64,000 nucleotides of DNA from Aliidongia dinghuensis (GTDB lineage: Bacteria; Pseudomonadota; Alphaproteobacteria; ATCC43930; CGMCC-115725): positions 248,001 to 312,000 of the forward strand of contig NZ_BMJQ01000002.1 in the NCBI RefSeq assembly GCF_014643535.1, in the 5' to 3' direction. The notes beneath the pieces are model-generated. The model worked only from the letters and a program-made list of their open reading frames with translations, had not been told where the DNA came from and ran no database searches. This document shows, piece by piece, positions 35,195 to 45,055 of this stretch. Numbering within the stretch: the stretch's first letter is position 1; every line of letters begins with the position of its first letter. The translations under genes were made by a program, and so were the position numbers.

Positions 35195-35872
35195 CTACTC
35201 CGGCTGGTCTGGCCAGCGGACCTGCTTCAGGCACCAGAGCATGGCCTGCTGTTTGGTGATGCGGCCGGCATGATCCATGTCGAGCCGGGCGAAGCGCCGT
35301 GCCGACTGGTCCATGAAGTCCTTCTTGGTCACCTGGAAGCGCAGGCTCGTGTCGGCCGACATCACGAGGTCCGGCTCGGCGCGCAGGTCGGAGCCGCCCT
35401 GAACGAGGTCGCTCAGCGATCTCGCCTTCTTGCCGCCGCCGAAGATGTCGGCGTCGGCGACTTGCACCGGGCGCGCCTCGCTGCCGTCGCCGCCGCCGGT
35501 CCGGTTGCTGAGAGGCTTCAACGGCTGGTGCCCCTGGAAGCCCGCGCGATATTGCGCGAGCGTGCCGGGCGTGATGATGCCGTCGTGGTTCAGGTCCATG
35601 CGGCTGAACTGTGCCTCGGCATCCGCCATGAACTCGGCGCGGTCGATGACGCCGTCGTGCTTCGTATCGATCCGGTCGAACCAGGTGGCCAGGATCGGCG
35701 GGCAGCCGGGCGAATCGAAGCCCTGCAGCGGCGGCGTCGGCAGCGGTTCGCCGTTGGGCGTGGTGACGGCGATGGTATAGGGCTGGTGCGCCGCGTCGCC
35801 ATTGCAGGCGGCGAGGCCCAGGACGAGGGCGAGAGCCACGATCGGGCGACGGAAGCGGTGGGCGGGGATCAT
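35195..35872 (-). CDS. EF-hand lipoprotein
   Basis: 225 residues with a lipoprotein signal (ALVLGLAACN, lipobox LAAC). Calcium-binding loops are visible as DTKHDGVIDRAEF and DLNHDGIITPGTL. A third, weaker one is DMDHAGRITKQQA, where the fifth ligand is changed. The middle (TGGGDGSEARPVQ) is a flexible linker. It is likely a periplasmic or outer-membrane calcium-binding protein. A single-gene unit by spacing (41 bp after the nitronate monooxygenase gene stop on the same strand, which is transcribed first). Confidence 0.87.
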   Translation of the reverse strand: MIPAHRFRRPIVALALVLGLAACNGDAAHQPYTIAVTTPNGEPLPTPPLQGFDSPGCPPILATWFDRIDTKHDGVIDRAEFMADAEAQFSRMDLNHDGIITPGTLAQYRAGFQGHQPLKPLSNRTGGGDGSEARPVQVADADIFGGGKKARSLSDLVQGGSDLRAEPDLVMSADTSLRFQVTKKDFMDQSARRFARLDMDHAGRITKQQAMLWCLKQVRWPDQPE

Positions 35873-35913
35873 CGGGCGGGTCTCTCAACGTATCTCATGT
35901 CATTCAGCCGCGA

Positions 35914-36891
35914 TTATTCAGCCGCTCGGGCTGCCGGCAGCAGGCGCGCCTGTGCCGCGGCATATTCCTGCTTCAGCCGGTCGACGAGCTGGCCGGCGCC
36001 GATCACGGACTTGACGGCCCCGATGCCCTGGCCCGAGCCCCAGATGTCGCGCCAGGCCTTGGATTTGGCGCTGCCGCCGCTGAAGTTCATCTTGGTCGGG
36101 TCGGACACTGGCAGGTTGTCCGGGTCGAGGCCGGCCTGGACGATCGAGGCCTTGAGATAGTTGCCGTGCACGCCGGTGAACAGGTTCGTATAGACGATAT
36201 CGTCGGCCCGGCCGTCGACGATCGCCTGCTTGTAGGCCCCGGGCGCGTTCGCCTCGGCAGTCGCGATGAAGGCGGAGCCGACATAGGCAAGGTCGGCACC
36301 CATCGCCTGGGCCGCCAGCACCGCGCCGCCGTTGGCGATGGCGCCCGACAGCACGAGGGGGCCTCCGAACCATTCGCGGATTTCCTGGATGAGCGCGAAG
36401 GGCGAGAGCGTGCCGGCGTGCCCGCCGGCGCCCGACGCGACCGCGATCAGGCCGTCGGCCCCCTTCTCGATCGCCTTGCGGGCGAATTTGTCGTTGATGA
36501 CATCGTGCAGCACGATGCCGCCATAGGAATGGACCGCCTGGTTCACGTCTTCGCGGGCACCCAGCGACGTGATGACGATCGGCACCTTGTACTTGACGCA
36601 GAGTTCGAGGTCGTGCTCGAGCCGGTCGTTCGACTTGTGGACGATCTGGTTGACCGCGAACGGTGCCGCCGGCCGGTCCGGATGTGCCGCGTCGTGCGCC
36701 GCGAGCTCGCGCGTGATGCGCTCGAGCCATTCCTCCAGCACCTCGGCCGGCCGCGCGTTCAGCGCCGGGAAGCTGCCGACCACGCCCGCCTTGCACTGGG
36801 CGATGACCAGGTCGGGGCAGGAGATGATGAACAGCGGCGACGCGATGACCGGCAGTTGCAGACGATCGCGCAGGATGGCGGGCAGGCTCAT
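35914..36891 (-). CDS. Nitronate monooxygenase (2-nitropropane dioxygenase family)
   Basis: 325 residues, FMN-dependent TIM barrel. Family features are LQLPVIASPLFIISCPDLVI at the N-terminus, ADGLIAVASGAGGHAGTLSP (flavin phosphate region with GGHAG), and ALILQAMGADLAYVG-like AAQAMGADLAYVGSAFIAT. It oxidises alkyl nitronates such as propionate 3-nitronate, or serves as an FMN enoyl-type reductase in related members. It is transcribed away from the cobalamin riboswitch. Confidence 0.92.
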   Translation of the reverse strand: MSLPAILRDRLQLPVIASPLFIISCPDLVIAQCKAGVVGSFPALNARPAEVLEEWLERITRELAAHDAAHPDRPAAPFAVNQIVHKSNDRLEHDLELCVKYKVPIVITSLGAREDVNQAVHSYGGIVLHDVINDKFARKAIEKGADGLIAVASGAGGHAGTLSPFALIQEIREWFGGPLVLSGAIANGGAVLAAQAMGADLAYVGSAFIATAEANAPGAYKQAIVDGRADDIVYTNLFTGVHGNYLKASIVQAGLDPDNLPVSDPTKMNFSGGSAKSKAWRDIWGSGQGIGAVKSVIGAGQLVDRLKQEYAAAQARLLPAARAAE

Positions 36892-37024
36892 GGTGTCTCC
36901 TCGGGCTCGGCGCTTCCAGCACCCTTCTTGCCCGGCACCTTGCCGCCGGGCGGAGCCGGGCGCAACCGTCCTGCTGTCACGGGGCCGGTGTAACGGGGCT
37001 CTTCCCCCCGGCGGGCGGCTCGCC

Positions 37025-37030
37025 TAGTAT
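37025..37030 (+). promoter_or_regulatory. Possible -10 box ahead of the cobalamin riboswitch
   Basis: TAGTAT lies about 7 bases before the first riboswitch stem, so the predicted transcript would begin with the aptamer. The -35 (CTTCCC, 37001-37006) is poor. Confidence 0.35.
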
Positions 37031-37034
37031 GCGG

Positions 37035-37222
37035 CCTCCGACGGTTCCCCTCGGGGATCAAAAGGGAACGCGGGCCCGACGTCCTGACGGACGTTCGTAA
37101 GCCGCGGCTGCCCCCGCAACTGTAAGCGACGAGCCAGCATCGACGATGCGCCACTGGGCCTCGAAGGCCCGGGAAGGCCGATGCGACGGCGCCGACCCGC
37201 GAGCCAGGAGACCTGCCGTCGG
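37035..37222 (+). ncRNA. Cobalamin riboswitch
   Basis: All conserved blocks of the adenosylcobalamin aptamer are present in order: GGTTCCC...GGGGATCAAAAGGGAA near 37043, GCTGCCCCCGCAACTGTAAG at 37107-37126, GCCACTGGG...GGGAAGGC near 37147-37179, and the B12 box AGCCAGGAGACCTGCCG at 37202-37218. It lies about 110 bp upstream of cobW and should turn the cobW-cobN-cobO-cobL-cobE-cobM operon down when cobalamin is plentiful. The expression platform is not obvious. A GC-rich hairpin near the GTG of cobW could block translation. Confidence 0.95.
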
Positions 37223-37330
37223 AACGCGCCAAAGCGGCAACGACGGGCGGGGTGCACCGGCGGGATGGTCTCGGGACTTGAGCGGGATCGGCCTTTTGCA
37301 CGCGATGGCGAACGGTGGAGTTCGACGAGC

Positions 37331-38377
37331 GTGGCCCAACCTTCAAATTCCCTCGGCAAGATACCCGCGACCATCGTCACCGGCTTCCTCGGTGCCGGCA
37401 AGACGACGCTCATCCGCCACCTGATCGCCCATGCCGGCGGCCGGCGGCTGGCGCTCATCGTCAACGAGTTCGGCGAGCTCGGCTTCGACGGCGAGCTCCT
37501 GAAGGGCTGCGCCAGCGAGACCTGCCGGGCAGAGGACATCGTCGAGCTCGCGAACGGCTGCATCTGCTGCACCGTCGCCGACGATTTCCTGCCGACCATG
37601 GAGGCGCTGCTCGCCCGGCCGGACCGGCCCGACCACATCATCATCGAGACCTCGGGCCTGGCGCTGCCGAAGCCGTTGGTCCAGGCGTTCGACTGGCCGT
37701 CGGTGCGCACGCGCGTCACGGTCGATGGCGTCGTCGCCGTGATCGATGCGGACGCGACCGCGGCCGGCCGTTTCGCAACCGACCCCGAGCTGCTGGCGGC
37801 CCAGCGCGCGGCCGATCCCAATTTCGAGCACGATGCGCCGCTCGAAGAGCTGTTCCACGACCAGCTCGCCTGCGCCGACCTGGTCGTGCTCACCAAGACC
37901 GACTTGATCGACGCGGCACGGATCGCCGCGGCCGAGGCTGAGGTCGCACGCTTCACCCGCCCGGGCGTCAAGACCGTGCGCGCCAGCTTCGGCGAGCTGC
38001 CGGCTGCGGTGCTCCTGGGCCTGGGCGCGGCCGCGGAGGACGACATCGCCGGCCGCAAGTCGGTCCATGACGATGAGGGCGAACACGACCACGACGATTT
38101 CGACAGTTTCTGGCTCGAAATCCCGGCGGCCGCCTCGACCGCGGCGCTGGTCGACCGGCTGAAGGCGGTCGCCGGCCGGCACGACATCCTGCGCATCAAG
38201 GGATTCGCGGCGATTGCCGGCAAGCCGATGCGGCTCGTGGTCCAGGGAGTCGGCGAACGGTTCGGCCATTATTTCGACCGTGCCTGGGCCGCGGGCGAGG
38301 CGCCGGTCGGCCGCCTGGTCGTGATCGGCCTCAAAGGGCTCGATCAGGCCGCCATCCGCGCAGAACTGGCGGCCTGA
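37331..38377 (+). CDS. cobW: CobW-family GTPase metallochaperone
   Basis: 348 residues. P-loop GFLGAGKT at 18-25, the metal-binding GCICC (residues 76-80) and LTKTDLID for guanine recognition are present. A His/Asp-rich stretch near 240 (HDDEGEHDHDDF) fits cobalt binding. Within cobalamin operons CobW is thought to deliver cobalt to the CobN chelatase encoded next. The GTG at 37331 is preferred because GGTGGAG precedes it and the length is then typical. An in-frame ATG at 37265 is an alternative. Controlled by the riboswitch upstream. Confidence 0.92.
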   Translation: MAQPSNSLGKIPATIVTGFLGAGKTTLIRHLIAHAGGRRLALIVNEFGELGFDGELLKGCASETCRAEDIVELANGCICCTVADDFLPTMEALLARPDRPDHIIIETSGLALPKPLVQAFDWPSVRTRVTVDGVVAVIDADATAAGRFATDPELLAAQRAADPNFEHDAPLEELFHDQLACADLVVLTKTDLIDAARIAAAEAEVARFTRPGVKTVRASFGELPAAVLLGLGAAAEDDIAGRKSVHDDEGEHDHDDFDSFWLEIPAAASTAALVDRLKAVAGRHDILRIKGFAAIAGKPMRLVVQGVGERFGHYFDRAWAAGEAPVGRLVVIGLKGLDQAAIRAELAA

Positions 38378-41300
38378 TGCATCTGCTGAAGGCGACACCG
38401 GGACGGGTCGAGGCGGCTGGCGAGGCCGTCCGGCTCGCCCAGTCGCCGGGCGACATCGTCTTCCTGTCGGCGGCGGATACGGAGCTTGCGGCGCTGGCCG
38501 TCGCGCGCGCCGCGTGCCCCGACGATTACCCGAGCCTGCGTGTGGCGAGCCTGCTGCAGCTTGGCCATCCGATGACGGTCGATCTCTATCTGGACGAGGT
38601 GATTGCGCGCGCCAAGCTGGTCGTCGTGCGCGTGATCGGCGGCATGGGCTACTGGTCCTACGGCGTCGAGCGCATCGCCGCGTCGGGTGTGCCGTGCGCC
38701 TTCCTGCCCGGCGACGAACGGCCGGACGACGACCTGATGGCAGCCTCGACCGTCGACCGGGCGGCGGTCGTGCGGCTCTGGCGCTATTGCCTCGAGGGTG
38801 GCCCCGCCAACATGCGCGCGCTGCTCGACCAGGCGGCGGCGCTTCTGGGGCATCTGGTCGAGCCGGCGCCGCCGGTGCCGCTGCCGCGCGCCGGCTTCTA
38901 TCGGCCGGGCGAGGGCGCGGTGCCGCTCGACCGGCTCGATCCGGGCACGCGGCCGGTCGTGCCGGTCGTGTTCTACCGCGCGCTCTTGCAGGCGGGCGAC
39001 CTGGCACCGGTCGACGCGCTGGTCGAAGCGCTCGAAGCCCACGGCCTTGCGGCCCTGCCGATCCATGTCGCGAGCTTGAAGGACCCGGTCTCGGCGGCAG
39101 TCTTGACGCAGACACTCACGCGCCATCCGCCGGACGTAATCCTGAACCTGACCGGCTTCGCCGTCTCGACCCAGGGGGGCGATGGGGCGGACAATCCGTT
39201 CGCCGCGGCCGACTGCCCGGTGTTGCAGGTGATCCTGGCCGGCCAGGACGAGGAAACCTGGCGCAGCGGCCAGGCCGGCCTCACGGCGCGCGACCTCGCC
39301 ATGAACGTGGCGCTGCCCGAGATCGACGGCCGGATCATCACCCGCGCGATCTCGTTCAAGTCGGCCGGCGACGTCGATCCGCTGGTCGACAGCGCGCTCG
39401 TCCGGCATCGCCCGGTCGCCGACCGGGTCGCATTCGTCGCGGAGACGGCGGCCCGCTGGGTGCGACTCCGGCGCACAACGGCGGCGGATCGGTGTATCGG
39501 CCTCGTCATCGCCTCCTATCCTGGTCAGGACGGCCGCATCGGCTGCGGCGTCGGGCTCGACACGCCGGCGTCGGCGATCGGCATCCTGCGCCGGCTCGCC
39601 GACGAGGGCTACGCGACCGGCTCCGGCTTCGACGACGGCGACCGGCTGATGCGGGATTTGGCCGGCGCCGCAGAGCCTTATCCGGTCGCGGATTATGAGC
39701 GCTTCTTTGCGACCCTGCCGGCGCCGGTGCGGGCGGCGGTCGAGGCGCGCTGGGGGGCCGCGGCCGAGGACCCGGGCGTCCGCGACGGCGCCTTCCGCCT
39801 CAAGATCCTGCGCGCCGGAAATATCGCGGTCTTGGTGCAGCCAAGCCGCGGGCCGGGCTTGGATCCGCGCCAGGCGCACCACGACCTGGCGCTGGTGCCG
39901 CCGCACTTCTATCTCGCGACCTATGCCTGGCTCCGGCGCGCGTTCGACGCCCATGCGATCATCCATCTGGGCAAGCACGGCACGCTCGAATGGCTACCGG
40001 GCAAGGCGGTCGCTTTGTCCGAGCAATGCCTGCCGGAGGTCGTGCTCGGGCCGATGCCGCATCTCTATCCGTTCATCGTCAACGATCCCGGCGAGGGCAG
40101 CCAGGCGAAGCGTCGCGTCCAGGCCGTGATCGTCGACCATCTGACACCGCCTTTGACCCGGGCCGAGGCCTACGGCCCTCTGGCCGAGCTCGAACGGCTG
40201 GTCGACGAATATTACGAGGCGGCGGGCGTCGATCCGCGCCGGCTCGCGCTGCTCCGCGACGCCATCCTCGACCTCGCAGCCCGGACCGGGCTTGACCGCG
40301 ACTGCGGCATCGAAGCGGGTGAGACGTCCGACTCGGCGCTCGCCAAGCTCGACAATCATCTCTGCGAGTTGAAGGAACTGCAGATCCGCGACGGGCTGCA
40401 TGTGTTCGGGCAGTCGCCCGCGGGCGACCAGCTCCTGGACCTGCTCGTGGCCCTGACCCGGCAGCCGCGCGGGGCGGGCGAGGGCGGCGACGCCTCGCTG
40501 ACGCGGGCGCTGGCGCAGGATCTGGCGCTCGAGTTCGATCCGCTGACAGCCGAGCTCGGCCAGCCCTGGACGGGGCCGCGCCCGGCGGCGCTCGTCGGGT
40601 CTGACGCCTGGCGCACCGCGGGGGACACGGTCGAGCGGCTCGAACTTCTGGCGCGCGCGCTCGTCGGCGGGCGCCCGTGCGATCCGGCCTGGGCGTGCAC
40701 GCGCGCCGTGCTCGATGCGATCGAGCAACGCCTTCGCCCCGCGGTCGAAGGCTGCGCCGTCCATGAGTTCGACGGTCTCGTGAAGGGGCTCGCCGGCCGC
40801 TTCGTGCCATCCGGTCCCGCGGGCGCGCCGACGCGGGGGCGGCTCGACGTACTGCCCACGGGCCGCAATTTCCATGCCCTCGACAGCCGGGCCGTGCCGA
40901 CGCCGACCGCCTGGCACCTCGGCTGGCGCGCGGCCGGCCTCATCGTCGACCGCTATCGCCAGGACGAGGGCGACTGGCCCCGGCGCATGGCGATCACCGC
41001 CTGGGGGACCGCCAACATGCGCACGGGCGGCGACGACCTAGCCCAGGCGCTGGCGCTCATGGGCGTGAAGCCGACCTGGGATGGCCCGTCCAACCGCGTG
41101 ACCGGGTTCGAGATCCTGCCGTCGTCGATCCTCGACCGGCCGCGCGTCGACGTGACGCTGCGCATCTCCGGCTTCTTCCGCGACGCCTTCCCGACCCAGG
41201 TGGCGCTGTTCGACGCGGCGGCGCGCGCCGTGGCGTCGCTCGACGAGCCGGAGGACGTGAACCCGCTCGCTGCCCGCGTGCGCGGCGAGGCGGCGGCGCT

Positions 41301-42033
41301 CGAGGCGGCCGGAGTCGAGCCCGCGCGCGCCCGGCTCCAGGCCGGCGCCCGCGTGTTCGGTGCGGCACCCGGCCGCTACGGCAGCGGGCTCGAGGCGCTG
41401 CTGACCGATCCGGAAGCCGCGATCGACCCGGCCGAGGCCTATCTTGCGGCCGGCGGCTTCGCTTACGGCGCGGGGCTCGCGGGCGAGGCGCTGCACGATC
41501 GCTTCGTCGATCGCCTCGCGGCGGTCGAGGCAGTCGTGCAGAACCAGGACAATCGCGAGCACGACCTGCTCGACAGCGATGCCTATTGGGGCTTCGAGGG
41601 CGGGCTCGCCGCGACAGTGACGCAGCTCCGCGGCCGGGCGCCAGCGATGTTCCATGCGGATACCGCCAATCCGGAGCATCCGCGCATCCGCACGCTCGCG
41701 GAAGAAATGGCGCGCGTCGTGCGCGGCCGCGCCGCCAACCCGAAATGGCTCGCTGGCGTCATGCGCCACGGCCATAAGGGGGCGGCCGAGATCGCGGCCA
41801 CCGTCGACTATCTCGCCGCCTTCGCCGACCTGGTGCCGGTCGTTTCGCCGCAGCATTTCGAGGCGATCTACGACGCCTATGTCGCGGACGACACGGTTCG
41901 CCATTTCCTCATCACCCGCAACCCGGCGGCCGCTCGCGCCGTCGGGCAGCGCTTGGCCCAGATGATCGCGGCCGGCCGCTGGCAGCCGCGCCACAACCGG
42001 GCGCACGATCTTTTGCAGGAGCTCCAGGCATGA
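38377..42033 (+). CDS. cobN: Cobaltochelatase large subunit CobN
   Basis: 1218 residues, the normal size of CobN and clearly related to magnesium chelatase H. Typical regions include IGGMGYWSYGVERI near 88, LGKHGTLEWLPGKAVALSEQ near 530 and GYPLPTGRN-like VLPTGRNFHALDSRAVPT. It inserts cobalt into hydrogenobyrinate a,c-diamide in the late-insertion (aerobic) pathway, with CobS and CobT, which are not in the window. One-base overlap with cobW and ATGA overlap with cobO. Confidence 0.97.
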   Translation: MHLLKATPGRVEAAGEAVRLAQSPGDIVFLSAADTELAALAVARAACPDDYPSLRVASLLQLGHPMTVDLYLDEVIARAKLVVVRVIGGMGYWSYGVERIAASGVPCAFLPGDERPDDDLMAASTVDRAAVVRLWRYCLEGGPANMRALLDQAAALLGHLVEPAPPVPLPRAGFYRPGEGAVPLDRLDPGTRPVVPVVFYRALLQAGDLAPVDALVEALEAHGLAALPIHVASLKDPVSAAVLTQTLTRHPPDVILNLTGFAVSTQGGDGADNPFAAADCPVLQVILAGQDEETWRSGQAGLTARDLAMNVALPEIDGRIITRAISFKSAGDVDPLVDSALVRHRPVADRVAFVAETAARWVRLRRTTAADRCIGLVIASYPGQDGRIGCGVGLDTPASAIGILRRLADEGYATGSGFDDGDRLMRDLAGAAEPYPVADYERFFATLPAPVRAAVEARWGAAAEDPGVRDGAFRLKILRAGNIAVLVQPSRGPGLDPRQAHHDLALVPPHFYLATYAWLRRAFDAHAIIHLGKHGTLEWLPGKAVALSEQCLPEVVLGPMPHLYPFIVNDPGEGSQAKRRVQAVIVDHLTPPLTRAEAYGPLAELERLVDEYYEAAGVDPRRLALLRDAILDLAARTGLDRDCGIEAGETSDSALAKLDNHLCELKELQIRDGLHVFGQSPAGDQLLDLLVALTRQPRGAGEGGDASLTRALAQDLALEFDPLTAELGQPWTGPRPAALVGSDAWRTAGDTVERLELLARALVGGRPCDPAWACTRAVLDAIEQRLRPAVEGCAVHEFDGLVKGLAGRFVPSGPAGAPTRGRLDVLPTGRNFHALDSRAVPTPTAWHLGWRAAGLIVDRYRQDEGDWPRRMAITAWGTANMRTGGDDLAQALALMGVKPTWDGPSNRVTGFEILPSSILDRPRVDVTLRISGFFRDAFPTQVALFDAAARAVASLDEPEDVNPLAARVRGEAAALEAAGVEPARARLQAGARVFGAAPGRYGSGLEALLTDPEAAIDPAEAYLAAGGFAYGAGLAGEALHDRFVDRLAAVEAVVQNQDNREHDLLDSDAYWGFEGGLAATVTQLRGRAPAMFHADTANPEHPRIRTLAEEMARVVRGRAANPKWLAGVMRHGHKGAAEIAATVDYLAAFADLVPVVSPQHFEAIYDAYVADDTVRHFLITRNPAAARAVGQRLAQMIAAGRWQPRHNRAHDLLQELQA

Positions 42034-42653
42034 CCGAGACACCCGAGGACTTCGCCCGCGCCGACGAGAAGTCGAAGAAGCGCAAGGAAGCGCGCGACAA
42101 GATCATGGCGACCAAGACAGAGACCAAGGGCCTCTTGATGGTCCATACCGGCAAGGGTAAGGGCAAGTCGACCGCCGCGTTCGGCGTCGCGTTCCGCGCC
42201 TTGGGCCACGGCATGCGCGTCGGCATCGTGCAGTTCGTCAAGGGCAAGTGGGAATCGGGCGAGCGCGCCGCCTTCGCCAAGTTCGGCGACCAGGTGACGA
42301 TCCATGCCCATGGCGAGGGCTTCACCTGGGAGACGCAAAACCGCGCGCTCGACATCGCGAGCGCCCGCGCCGCCTGGGATCTGGCGGTCGGCATGATCGA
42401 AGCGGCGCGGAACGAGGGCGCCTACGACCTGCTCGTCTTCGACGAGCTCAATATCGCACTGCGCTATGACCATCTGCCGGTCGACGAGATCGTGTCCGTG
42501 CTGCAGGGCCGGCCGGAAGGCCTCCACATCATCGTTACCGGCCGCAACGCCAAGCCGGAGCTGATCGAAGCGGCCGACCTCGTGACCGAGATGGAGGCGG
42601 TGAAGCACCCGTTCGCCGCCGGCATCAAGGCGCAGAAGGGCATCGAGTTTTGA
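42030..42653 (+). CDS. cobO: Cob(I)yrinic acid a,c-diamide adenosyltransferase
   Basis: 207 residues of the BtuR/CobA(Salmonella)/CobO family. P-loop TGKGKGKST lies at 40-48, with the motif KGKWESGERAAF and the ending [20 protein letters not shown]. It adds the adenosyl group to cob(I)yrinate diamide. The charged N-terminal 30 residues match longer CobO forms. Overlaps cobN and cobL by four bases each. Confidence 0.97.
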   Translation: MTETPEDFARADEKSKKRKEARDKIMATKTETKGLLMVHTGKGKGKSTAAFGVAFRALGHGMRVGIVQFVKGKWESGERAAFAKFGDQVTIHAHGEGFTWETQNRALDIASARAAWDLAVGMIEAARNEGAYDLLVFDELNIALRYDHLPVDEIVSVLQGRPEGLHIIVTGRNAKPELIEAADLVTEMEAVKHPFAAGIKAQKGIEF

Positions 42654-43843
42654 CGCACTGGCTCACCATCGTCGGCATCGGCGAGGACGGCGAGCTTGGC
42701 GCCGAGGCACGGGCGGCGGTTGCCCACGCCGACCTGCTCATCGGCGGCGCGCGCCATCTGGCGCTCGTGCGGGAAAGCCAGGCGGAGCGCCGTGCCTGGC
42801 CGTCGCCCATGATGCCGCTGGTCGACGAGATCCTGGCGGGTCTGCGCGACCGCAAGGTCGTCGTGCTGGCGAGCGGCGACCCGATGCTGCACGGCGTCGG
42901 CGCCACCTTCGCAGCCCGGCTCGCGCCCGGCGAGTATCGCGTGATCCCGCAGGTCTCGGCCTTCAGCCTGGCCTGCGCTCGGCTCGGCTGGCCCCAGGCC
43001 GAGGTGACGCTCATCTCGGCCGTCGGCAAGCCGCTCGACCTGATGCGCGTCGCGGTTCAGCCGGGGCGACGTCTTACGATTTATGGCGCCCAGGCGGCCG
43101 CGGTCGCGGCGTTGTTGACGGACATGGGCTATGGCGGCAGCGGCGTCACGGTGCTGGAGCATCTGGGCGGCCCAGCCGAGGCGCGGCGCGACGGCATCGC
43201 GCGGTGCTGGGATCATCCCGCCGGGGCCGATCTCGCGGTGGTCGCGGTCACCTGCCTCGCCGATGCCGAAACCCGGCCGCTCGCGACCCTCGCCGGGTTG
43301 CCCGACGAGGCCTATGACAGCGACGGCCAGATGACGAAGCGCGAGGTGCGCGCCGCGACGCTCGCGCGCCTCGTGCCGCTGCCGGGCCAGCTCTTGTGGG
43401 ACCTGGGCGCCGGTACGGGGACGATCGGCATCGAATGGTCGCGCGCGCATCCGTCCTGTCGGGTGATCGCGGTCGAGCGCCGGCCGGACCGGGCCCAGCG
43501 CATCGCCGCCAACGCTCGGGCGCTGGGCGTGCCGGGCCTGCGGGTCGTTGAGGGTGAATTGCCGGCGGCGCTCGATGGGCTGCCGGTGCCGGACGCGATC
43601 TTCATCGGTGGCGGCATCGGCACCGACGGATTGGCCGAGCGCTGCTGGGCCGCGCTCAAGCCCGGCGGCCGGCTCGTCGCCAATGTCGTCACGATCGAGG
43701 GCGAGGCGACGCTTGCCCAGTGGCATGCCCGACTGGGCGGCGAGCTCGTGCGCATCGCCGTGTCGCGCGCCCGGCCGATCGGCGGTCTGCTCGGCTGGAA
43801 GAGCCTGGCGCCGGTCACGCAATGGGCGGCCATCAAGCCATGA
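42650..43843 (+). CDS. cobL: Precorrin-6Y C5,15-methyltransferase (decarboxylating)
   Basis: 397 residues combining a CbiE-type methylase ([32 protein letters not shown]) and a CbiT-type Rossmann methylase ([20 protein letters not shown]) in one chain. It methylates precorrin-6Y at C5 and C15 and removes the C12 acetate carboxyl. Translation starts at TTG overlapping the cobO stop, an unusual start kept by the overlap. Confidence 0.95.
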   Translation: MTHWLTIVGIGEDGELGAEARAAVAHADLLIGGARHLALVRESQAERRAWPSPMMPLVDEILAGLRDRKVVVLASGDPMLHGVGATFAARLAPGEYRVIPQVSAFSLACARLGWPQAEVTLISAVGKPLDLMRVAVQPGRRLTIYGAQAAAVAALLTDMGYGGSGVTVLEHLGGPAEARRDGIARCWDHPAGADLAVVAVTCLADAETRPLATLAGLPDEAYDSDGQMTKREVRAATLARLVPLPGQLLWDLGAGTGTIGIEWSRAHPSCRVIAVERRPDRAQRIAANARALGVPGLRVVEGELPAALDGLPVPDAIFIGGGIGTDGLAERCWAALKPGGRLVANVVTIEGEATLAQWHARLGGELVRIAVSRARPIGGLLGWKSLAPVTQWAAIKP

Positions 43844-44202
43844 CCGTCCGGCGCGCCATCGGCATCGGTGCTGCCTCGGCGGCCCGGCTCGAGGATGTGC
43901 TGGTGCTTGTCCGCACGACCGTCGGCCGGTTCGACGGCGTCTGCCTCGCGACGATCGACCGGCGTGCGGATCTGGCTGCGGCTGTTGCCAAGGCGCTCGA
44001 TCTGGAGCTGCGTCTGTTCTCAGCCGAGGAACTGGCCGCCGTTCCGGGCACTGTCACGCCCTCGTCCCGGTCGGCTGCCGCGGTCGGCAGCGCCAGCGTC
44101 GCGGAGGCGGCAGCCCTGGCGGCGCTCGGCCCGGGCGCGCGGCTCGTCCAGCCACGCCGGACCGGCATTCTCTGTACCTGTGCGCTCGCGGAGCTCCCAT
44201 GA
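43840..44202 (+). CDS. cobE: CobE / CbiG C-terminal-domain protein
   Basis: 120 residues. [39 protein letters not shown] and the region [20 protein letters not shown] are typical of the CbiG C-terminal domain/CobE family. CobE is needed for aerobic corrin synthesis but its reaction is not settled. In this cluster it may assist the C1 step, where CbiD rather than CobF is present. Overlaps both neighbours by ATGA. Confidence 0.9.
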   Translation: MTVRRAIGIGAASAARLEDVLVLVRTTVGRFDGVCLATIDRRADLAAAVAKALDLELRLFSAEELAAVPGTVTPSSRSAAAVGSASVAEAAALAALGPGARLVQPRRTGILCTCALAELP

Positions 44203-44954
44203 CCGTCCATTTCATCGGCGCCGGCCCCGGCGCCGCCGATCTCCTGACCCTGCGCGGGCGCGACCTGATCGCCGCCTCGCCGGTCTGCCTCTATGCGGGT
44301 TCGCTGGTGCCGCCGGGCGTGCTCGCCCATGCGCCAGCGGGGGCTCGGATCGTCGATACGGCCGAGATGCATCTGGACGAGATCATCGCCGAGATCGCCG
44401 CGGCGCATGAACAAGGTCTCGACGTGGCGCGGCTTCACTCGGGCGATCTCTCGGTCTGGAGCGCCATGGCCGAGCAGATGCGGCGGCTGGACGAACTCGG
44501 CATCCCTTACGACGTGACGCCGGGCGTGCCGTCCTTCGCCGCCGCTGCCGCGGCCTTGGGCCAGGAGCTGACCCTGCCCGAGGTGGCGCAGACCCTGATC
44601 CTCACCCGCACCGCGACGCGCTCGACCGCCATGCCGCCGGGCGAGGATCTGAAGAGCCTGGGTGCGACCGGCGCCACGCTCGCGATCCATCTCTCGATCA
44701 TGAACCTGGCACGCGTCGTGGCCGACCTGACGCCGCTCTATGGCACTGATTGCCCGGTCGCGGTCGTGTTCCGCGCGAGCTGGCCCGACGAGCGGGTGCT
44801 GCGCGGCACGCTCGCGACGATCGAGGGCGTGGTCAAGGAAGCCGGCATCGACCGCACGGCACTGATCCTGGTCGGCCGCGGCCTCGGCCGACCCAGCTTC
44901 GGGACGAGCCATCTCTACTCGGCCGACCGCGAACGGCCGCGGCGCAGGACGTGA
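44199..44954 (+). CDS. cobM: Precorrin-4 C11-methyltransferase
   Basis: 251 residues of the tetrapyrrole methylase family. [54 protein letters not shown] and [11 protein letters not shown] are diagnostic of CobM/CbiF. It transfers a methyl group from SAM to C11. It is the last gene of the riboswitch operon and ends 100 bp from the convergent cbiD. Confidence 0.96.
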   Translation: MTVHFIGAGPGAADLLTLRGRDLIAASPVCLYAGSLVPPGVLAHAPAGARIVDTAEMHLDEIIAEIAAAHEQGLDVARLHSGDLSVWSAMAEQMRRLDELGIPYDVTPGVPSFAAAAAALGQELTLPEVAQTLILTRTATRSTAMPPGEDLKSLGATGATLAIHLSIMNLARVVADLTPLYGTDCPVAVVFRASWPDERVLRGTLATIEGVVKEAGIDRTALILVGRGLGRPSFGTSHLYSADRERPRRRT

Positions 44955-44975
44955 CAGGCACCCGTCGCTCGCTCT

Positions 44976-45040
44976 GGATCCCCGCCTTCGCGGGGATGAC
45001 GATCGATATTGGCCGTCGTTCCCGCGTAGGCGGGAATCCA
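44976..45040. repeat. Paired REP-like inverted repeats between cobM and cbiD
   Basis: Two hairpins, ATCCCCGC-CTTC-GCGGGGAT (44978-44997) and TTCCCGC-GTAG-GCGGGAA (45019-45036), carry matching outer bases (CTGGAT and ATCCAG), so the whole is also an inverted repeat. It lies between convergent genes and could serve as a bidirectional terminator. The form resembles widespread REP/BIME elements. Confidence 0.7.
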
Positions 45041-45055
45041 GGGCAAGCGAAGGTT

